64,000 bases of DNA from Apostichopus japonicus (taxonomy: Eukaryota; Echinodermata; Holothuroidea; Aspidochirotida; Stichopodidae): contig NC_092577.1 of the NCBI RefSeq assembly GCF_037975245.1, positions 17,694,398 through 17,758,397 of the forward strand, read 5' to 3'. Below the pieces are notes generated by a model. It did not search any database. It was not told where the DNA came from and saw only the letters and a program-made list of their open reading frames with translations. Both the position numbers and the translations under genes were made by a program. Positions 57,468 through 64,000 of the stretch are shown here, piece after piece (within the stretch, counting starts at the first letter, position 1; the number at the start of each line of letters is the position of its first letter).

Positions 57468-59639
57468 TCATAGTGTTATGTAACCAACAATACAATCCTT
57501 AAATGGCACCTGTGACAATTGAAATGATACGAAAGAGCGAAATACTTTGTTGAATTCACACCGCCACACACTGCCATGTAAGCTGGACAAAGAGTGTATG
57601 GGGATGTACCCACAAGCTCAGTTATGTTTATATGCTGTGCTTCTGTATACATTTTTAATAACAACCATGCATACAACTTGAAGCAATCTTAACCATTTGG
57701 CTGACTAAGCTGTTGGGGATTAGGTGAAAATACAATTGTTCTTACATATCCCTTTATCATTAGATGTCACTGGTATTGGAATTTGTTTGGAGTGAAAGAT
57801 CTGAAAGAGCAGTATCAGAGAGTATAAATATGGACAGCAACATTATTTTCAGTTCCCTTTAACTGCACATTATACGATGAGGTCATGCAGTTATTAGATG
57901 CCTGTATACAAACAGGTCTATCTAGAGTTTCATATGGATTGAAAGTTATTATTTGTGCATCTCATCATGAAAGTTCCGCTCTTAGGAATTCGCCCCAAAT
58001 TTAACACTGCCAAACACTTAACTGAAACTCAACGGCTGATTGATCTGCATGAAACCAATTAACAATTGCAGATCAGTTATGTCATCATAGGAATTGTGTT
58101 TGTAAATCATGCTGTACTATAATTAGGCAAAACTGCAGATCTTTATGGCATTCCTTAAAATGATTGTTTGTCAATGCAAGAGATTAAAAATTGTGTGATA
58201 CAGTTTTGAATTTGAATGAAACTATTGACATCTTGTAGCAGTATTGTATTTAAGTACTATCATCCTGGTGTCAAACAAATATACCAGATTGAAGAACAGG
58301 TGTTGTCTGGTAAGTATAATCTGCTTCTGTGTGATTGGAACAAAAATCATATCATACATCTCCTAAATAGTAACTCCCAGGCTAGAAATTGATATTACTC
58401 ATACATGTATGTAACTAAAGCATGATAATAATGTGCATAATGACACGATGTGTTTTATGTTTCAAATGTCAGTGCTCTCCATACATTTATAGAGAACCAA
58501 AGCTTCCATGCGACTATGCAGCTACTACCGATGGTCCAAAGTGAAGCTGCACAACTTGCAAGTGAGGCCACCGCTGAAGACATTGCAGCACACAAATTTA
58601 CAAGAGTGGAGGGTTCACAAAACTCTAATGAAGAACAACCACAAAGCTCAGGATAGGCAGAAGAGGAATTACGATAAGAGATTTAAGCAAAAGGCATGTA
58701 TTCTGCAACTAACTTTCATTATTTGTTGTCACCCAAGCAGAAGGGATGATTGATTTCCATATAACTAACATATAACATTTTTATTAGTCTGGAGAATATC
58801 AGTAGTGTGGCTACACAGTTTCTTGACTACTGATATTTCTTTTAGGAATGATTGTATGCCAAACAATGCATTAGTGTTGAAATTCATAACTAAAAAGTGA
58901 ATTAAGAATTTGTAGCAATTCCAACAGCATTGCTTGTGTATAAAGATCTCCTCAATATACTTGCCTAGGAACTAATTCAGTTAAAGGTAAAATGTTGACT
59001 TGCAAAGGGTTGCAGCGATTGAGGTTAAATATTCATTTGTAAATGCATTGTACACTGATACATCATCACTCCTATATTACCCTTTTAGTTTCCCTTTAGG
59101 CAGCTGCTATGGGACGGTAACTGTCATTACTATGACGTGAATGCTCTCTGGCAGTTAGCTGATTAGGTCATCGCAGAATATAGTTCTTGATAATTTTCAC
59201 TCAATGTTTGTATAGTGTACCTTTTTGCAAAGTTAAATAAGTTTCAAGCCATCATTATCTACTGTGAATCATGTTGTATCCATGATGTAGCTCGGCCTGA
59301 GTTATGTGAGTCACTTATACATGTTGTTTGCAGCCCTATCTCACCACACTGCAAAATAAATTCTTTTATTGAATTCAATTTTGTAAAGAAACATTTGAGA
59401 ATAACTTGTTCTTCAGAAACTTCCCACAGCGTTATAATATTGGAGATGCAGTCCTGGTGAAGAATGCGCTGCGCGGAAGGACGAAAAGGGGGTTAACTGG
59501 AGAAATGGTGGAATGGGCCATACATAGTCCATGAAGTTCTCCCAAAATGGCTATATAGGCTCCAAAATAAAAATGGGGAAGTAATGAAGAAAAAGGCTAA
59601 TAGCATCCATCTCAAGAAATTCTTCAAGGAGAATGGTAA

Positions 59640-61760
59640 TTTATTTCAGTAATTAAAAGCGATCTATACATTGTGTTGTGATCGGCTGTCCCAAATTTGA
59701 TCATGTGTTTTGTTTAAATGGTACAGAAATGCTTAAAACATGAAAAGTCACAGGCTATAGTGCAATAACATATTCAAACAGCCGACATTTACTCAAAACG
59801 TGCTAATGTGATATTTGAACAAAAGAGGTTAATATTATGTTCTAGTTATTTTATTCACGATTCATTTTGCATCCTTGTCTTAAACAAATACACAAAGGAC
59901 AGGGGATTATATACAAATGCAGCTAGGTCTTGTTTGCCATTGGGACTGCATTGAATGTAAATGTTTGCTCACATACAAAGTCAACAGTAAATGAACAAAA
60001 ACTGCTCTACTGTTAATGGAATTCAGATTATTCATTCTATGGCCCCTTTCATATCTCATCTAGAACAAGCTTGTTCATCCAGAGGTAAAACAGTAAGTAG
60101 ATGCCTGCTGTTTGAATGTATGTAAGGCATGCCTTCAGAATAACAAATTAACATGAATTTGTTTTCCCAAGCAGTGTTCATCCCACCTTATAGTTGTTGA
60201 TTCATGATTTCTAATTTGCACATTGACAAAACAGGTATTTTATTCATTCAGAAACAGTCAAATGAAGTATGATTACATCTTAACTTTCAAAAATCATACT
60301 ACATGCAGAAAAGGCAAGTGGATTTAACTGTAGTGAAAAATCTCTTAGTGCCTCTTCCCTTCACATCATTCAATTAGTAATCATCTTTAAGTGACGTTGT
60401 GCTTTTTTCTTGTAAATATATTTCAGTATTTATAAATGTTATATAATCTCTTACCTCCTCATGATGCAATTTGACTTAATGTTTCATCATTTTTTGGAAA
60501 GTGAAGTCTAACTCACACTAACAATTTAACAACATAATTACTTCATGTCATTCCGTTACATATCCATTCCTTCTACATCCACCCTGTTGTAATATAATAA
60601 CTGTTAATAAATTTCTCTTTCTCCATCTACTCAGGAATGCGTTACCCCTCTGACCCCAGTCTCATCCTGTCACATATAATTGACACTGAGATGCAAACAT
60701 TTGGCATTCTCCATATGCCCCTGATTTTTTCCTATTATGCTTTACTCTTTTCATAATCTTCCTCTCATTCATTCTCTCCCAATGATGTAGTAGTACCCTC
60801 AAAGAACTTTGTGGTACTGGTTACTGAGTTCATGTAATTCGTACAAACAATCATTCTGTCAGGTTGTAACAGATGCTGCTTTTAATATAATTTTGGTTAA
60901 AACCAATTTCAGTTATCGTTAGGTGACAACTTAACAGAAATTATGACTTTTCTGTGACTTGAACAAAACGAATATGTTTATTGAGTTTTCAAGTTCCAAA
61001 AACGGACATGTTGGCATAACCAACAATGTGAAGAACTGAGCTAATTAACTTTCAAATGATGTTCACAGATCTACCTCTTGAATGCCCAAAAGATTTCAGT
61101 GCTTTAACATGTTACATAAGCTGGCAAACACTCTTTCTGTACTATTCAAAGTTTAATGACAAAGGCTTTCCATCCAGCAGTAATTTCAGACCTTATGAAT
61201 GTGGAAAGATGGAGATGCTGGATAATGCTACTAAATTTACAACTGTTTGAGAATGTTTATGGTTTGATGTAGCATATCAGACCAACATTTTAAAGTTTTT
61301 ACTTCGTCTCAATCAAGCGATATAAAGTTGTTGCAGTGTAGTCTATATATGCTCATTAACTCCATGTCATGTCGTTTCAGGACGGCAATCAAACCTGAAC
61401 GAGTCACATCTACATATTTCAATATAATTTCTATTTCTTGTAAATGTGTTCAATTTCTTAATTTTCTCGGAGTATCAAGCAAAGGCCTCAGCTGGAATGG
61501 GTCTTGATGATGCACCGAATGAAAGAGGCAGATGCACCCCAAGAAAGTGAAGCAGATGAGGGGGCAGCAGTTATCAGTGTGAGTAATATTGTACAGCAAT
61601 GTCTTGCCCATGAGACCGTTTAAAATAATACTTATTGGGGTAAGTAAATTTTCAATCCACATTCCTTTGGTTTGAATGACAATCGTAACATTCGTAGTTG
61701 TGCAGGCTTGTGTGGAAATATATTTGATTTTAATGTGTGTTTGTGATGCCCAGCTTGTAA
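59640..61760. other. No gene recognised
   Basis: AT-rich sequence. A possible exon at about 61068-61155 (after CACAG, LPLECPKDFSALTCYISWQT) has no recognisable domain. Nothing else is supportable. Confidence 0.35.
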
Positions 61761-61769
61761 AGTTATAGA

Positions 61770-62310
61770 ATGCAAGCTTGGAAAGATGGTCAAAGGTCAT
61801 TTGAGGTCAAATTATAAAAAACATGTAAACATGATGATATCTGAAGAAGACTGTTTTTGGTTGAGGTCAGCTTTACGTCATGTGAGATCATATATAGGTC
61901 AGATTGTGAAAGAAATGTATCTCAAGAATGGAAGCTTTGACCAATCTAGTATTTGTTATGGAAGGGTATCATATTGAGTTCAAGAAGGCTGTTGCTTTCG
62001 CTTGACAGTGATCAGGGGCGAAATTGTGAAGAAAAAAAAAATTTAAACATGCTATCTCATGAAGGGGAGATGGTCACATCACATGTTTGGTATGTTGGTG
62101 AAACACATTGATTGAGTACAGGAGCTTACTTTAATGTAAGTCAAAGGTCATTTGAACTGGGTCAATTAAACAAGAGGAAGCGTTTAGAGATGTCATATAT
62201 ACATTTTTATCAATTGGGCACAAGAAGTGGAGCACCCTACAGTGTCATTTTGAATATATTGTTGAATATAAATATGTCAGATTCATACCAAAAAAAGTTA
62301 CGTATGTGTT
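61770..62310. repeat. Diverged tandem repeat with GGTCA-rich unit
   Basis: Loose repeats of roughly 120-170 bp contain TCAAAGGTCATTTGAGGTCA, AAACATGTAAACATGATATC (approximate), ATCTCAAGAA..GGAAGCTT and CATTGAGTAC. The same words recur at 63700-64000. The short ORFs here are repeat-derived. Confidence 0.7.
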
Positions 62311-62319
62311 ACTTTCTTT

Positions 62320-63340
62320 GAAACCCTCCGACTTTATGATGATTTTATATTTTCTCAGAGAGTCAAATGCAAAATACAGTACCAATATTGCTCAACATAC
62401 ATGAACTACATTTATGGTCTGCAGTTATGACATTGCACAGATGACAGAAATATATACATGTGCATGTCACAAGTAGTAGCACATTAACATACCTGGAGGG
62501 GCATATGTACAAAACTAGTTAATGTTTGCCAAAGCTGCCCATCCAGCTTCTTTGAAACTACGTACTATTATTTTTGGTTCTAAACCTTCTTTACAGTTCT
62601 CAACAATGTAATATTTAATTGATAAAATACTCAATAGCTCTGTTTACATGGCGGGGATCACATAAACCATACCTGACACCCTGGGATTTCCTTTCATAGT
62701 AGTTATACCAACTCCTCTATCTGTGGAATGTACATGAGTGATCATGAGGACCATACATGTGTTAATACAAAATGAAGCGATATTTGGAAAGACGGTAGTG
62801 GGTAAAAAATCTTCATTATCATGATGTGATGTGCTCACATGATCTCGATCACACCTAGCTTCTGAAGTTACTGACCTGATGACAGGTGATAATTAAATTT
62901 TCGAATATGAATACAAAGTAGACTTTGTGAGACCAAATGTACACTGCTTGCAAGGTAATTATTTACTTTATCCATAGTAGTAGTACAGTTGCAATATTTA
63001 ATTCTTTTTATACTATTCTTGTAACACCCAGACAAAATCTTAGCTTCTATTTCTCACATGATTGCCCACTCCATTATAATTATAAATGAATGCTTCCTTT
63101 CCCATGATAAGTGTAAAGAATCATTGCATGGTTATTAGTATATTGTTGAACAATTATGGATACATCAGTTCGTTTAGGTTCTTTTTCTTGTAGTATCATC
63201 GTTGACAGGTTTTACCTGTACATCTTGCAGATTGCATAACAACTCCTATCCTGCAAATAAGGCATTATGCTGCAGCTTTTGCACCTTTGATGATCATTTT
63301 GCTTTTATATCTGCATTGCATTAACAGTAAGTGTATATCC
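62320..63340. other. No gene recognised
   Basis: AT-rich sequence without recognisable genes or repeats. Confidence 0.35.
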
Positions 63341-63349
63341 ATTACATTC

Positions 63350-63536
63350 AGGTGCTTGATGGTGGAAACAGAAAACTCAATGATGTGTACATCATGGAAC
63401 AGGTCATGGAAAGGTGGTTGTTGTGATTACACAGCCCTACCACTATATCCTTCTCAATACACTGATTGCAGTGTTAGTGACTGCTTGCGAGAGTTCTTCG
63501 ACTGGGAACCAGTTGATGGTGGCTTGTGTAAAACAT
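63350..63536 (+). other. Possible unrecognised exon
   Basis: Between TACATTCAG (63352) and AACATG|GTACAC (about 63536) a Cys-rich frame (GCCDYTALPLYPSQYTDCSV, then REFFDWEPVDGG) is open. No family recognised; an alternative donor GAAAG|GTGG lies inside it. Weak. Confidence 0.2.
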
Positions 63537-63699
63537 GGTACACTTATAATTTTCTACTTTGTTGTGATTAAAATGTAAAGCAGATCATTACATACATAAA
63601 CGAGCCTCATGTAAAGGATTAACATAGACCAAATTAGTGTTTTGTCCTTTAAGATCAGATAAACTTTAACGGGAAATATTGGTTCCATGAGAACAAAAA

Positions 63700-64000
63700 C
63701 CTATGTGGTCCTGAAAGTGTGTGTGTATGTTTGTTATGCTCTGCTTTAAACACAATATCTCAAGAAGGGAATATTGGACAGTTCTCATATTTGGTAAGTA
63801 GGTTTACCACATTGAGTACAAAACAGTGTTGGGGTCAAAGGTCATGTTATTGAAGTAAACAGGGGTAAAATTGAGAAACCTAGTAAACACGATATCTCAG
63901 GAAGTGCAGCTTCATCAAAAGTCATGTTTAGTATACATGTATACATGTATACATGTTTAGTATATCTCAAGAGGGGAAGCTTGGGCAGATTTCGTGTTCA
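63700..64000. repeat. Second array of the GGTCA-rich tandem repeat
   Basis: Contains ATATCTCAAGAAGGGAA, ACCACATTGAGTACAAAA, GGGGTCAAAGGTCATGTTAT, AAACACGATATCTCAGGAAG and a TATACATG microsatellite at 63934-63955. It shares its order of words with 61770-62310 and runs off the window. Confidence 0.7.

Larger units (their letters stand above)
52825..59635 (+). pseudogene. Intron-containing integrase gene (Ginger/GIN-like)
   Basis: Exons: 52825-52924, 53774-53939, 54613-54770, 56040-56330, possibly 58239-58309, 58473-about 58693 and 59417-59635. The first two give the HHCC zinc module (AAHSGIGG|AHLGRDKTRQKIG, later HCKVCQ). The core follows: VGVDLIGPL (first Asp), LISDQGREF (second Asp) and TNGLVERFNQTLK (Glu), with exactly 35 residues between second Asp and Glu. 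C-terminal parts include RQKRNYDKRF and a GPY/F-type module (WWNGPYIVHEVLPKWLYRL, then KKKANSIHLKKFF). Exon phases agree across the first four exons. Frameshifts near 53818 and 59500 break it; the 58693 border would need a GC donor. Introns exclude a simple Ty3 copy: Ginger1 DNA transposons or GIN1/KRBA2-type genes fit best. Confidence 0.75.

Overview
This window is animal (metazoan) genomic DNA: AT-rich, gene-poor, with short exons bounded by GT-AG splice signals and a dense mix of transposons. The mix (Tx1/L1-like LINEs, Ty3 and Copia LTR elements, CACTA-like, hAT and Mutator-like DNA transposons) and frequent AGGCCTA-type words suggest a marine invertebrate, perhaps an echinoderm; the phylum is a guess. 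No complete host gene is visible. The only host-like candidate is one exon on the minus strand at 7537-7842.

Layout. 1-3170: an old minus-strand LINE reverse-transcriptase relic, a 161-bp tandem repeat, and a Ty3 RT/RNase H relic split by a 745-bp Mutator-like MITE with a 9-bp target duplication. 5100-5349: a minus-strand Copia gag relic. 8035-26844: a candidate single 18.8-kb CACTA-like DNA transposon with matching termini, ACGT-rich subterminal arrays, a decayed transposase (14131-16146), a multi-exon DUF4806-like second gene (16490-23985), a nested hAT MITE and a tRNA-derived SINE.

27110-48403 is a nest that can be dissected by target-site duplications (TSDs). A minus-strand LINE fragment was hit by (a) an ORF1-only LINE (27277-28974), (b) a 5'-truncated LINE (29085-31025) and (c) a Ty3/Gypsy element (31053-48356). 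The Gypsy element received a long-TIR DNA transposon four bases into its 5' LTR (31057-36963) and a nearly full-length LINE in its pol gene (41489-46386). The DNA transposon was itself hit, inside a coding exon, by a second ORF1-only LINE (33041-34898). The Gypsy element carries an SGNH/GDSL-esterase-like ORF upstream of gag.

48404-64000: an intron-containing retroviral-type integrase gene (HHCC, D,D-35-E and GPY-like C-terminus spread over exons from about 52825 to 59635), resembling Ginger transposons or GIN/KRBA2-type genes, with two frame breaks; an isolated internal LINE fragment; a hAT MITE; and a diverged tandem repeat family at the right end.

The most interesting items are the ORF1-only LINE parasites with termini shared with a co-resident autonomous LINE, the esterase-bearing Gypsy element, the 18.8-kb CACTA-like element with a duplicated first exon/promoter, and the spliced integrase gene.
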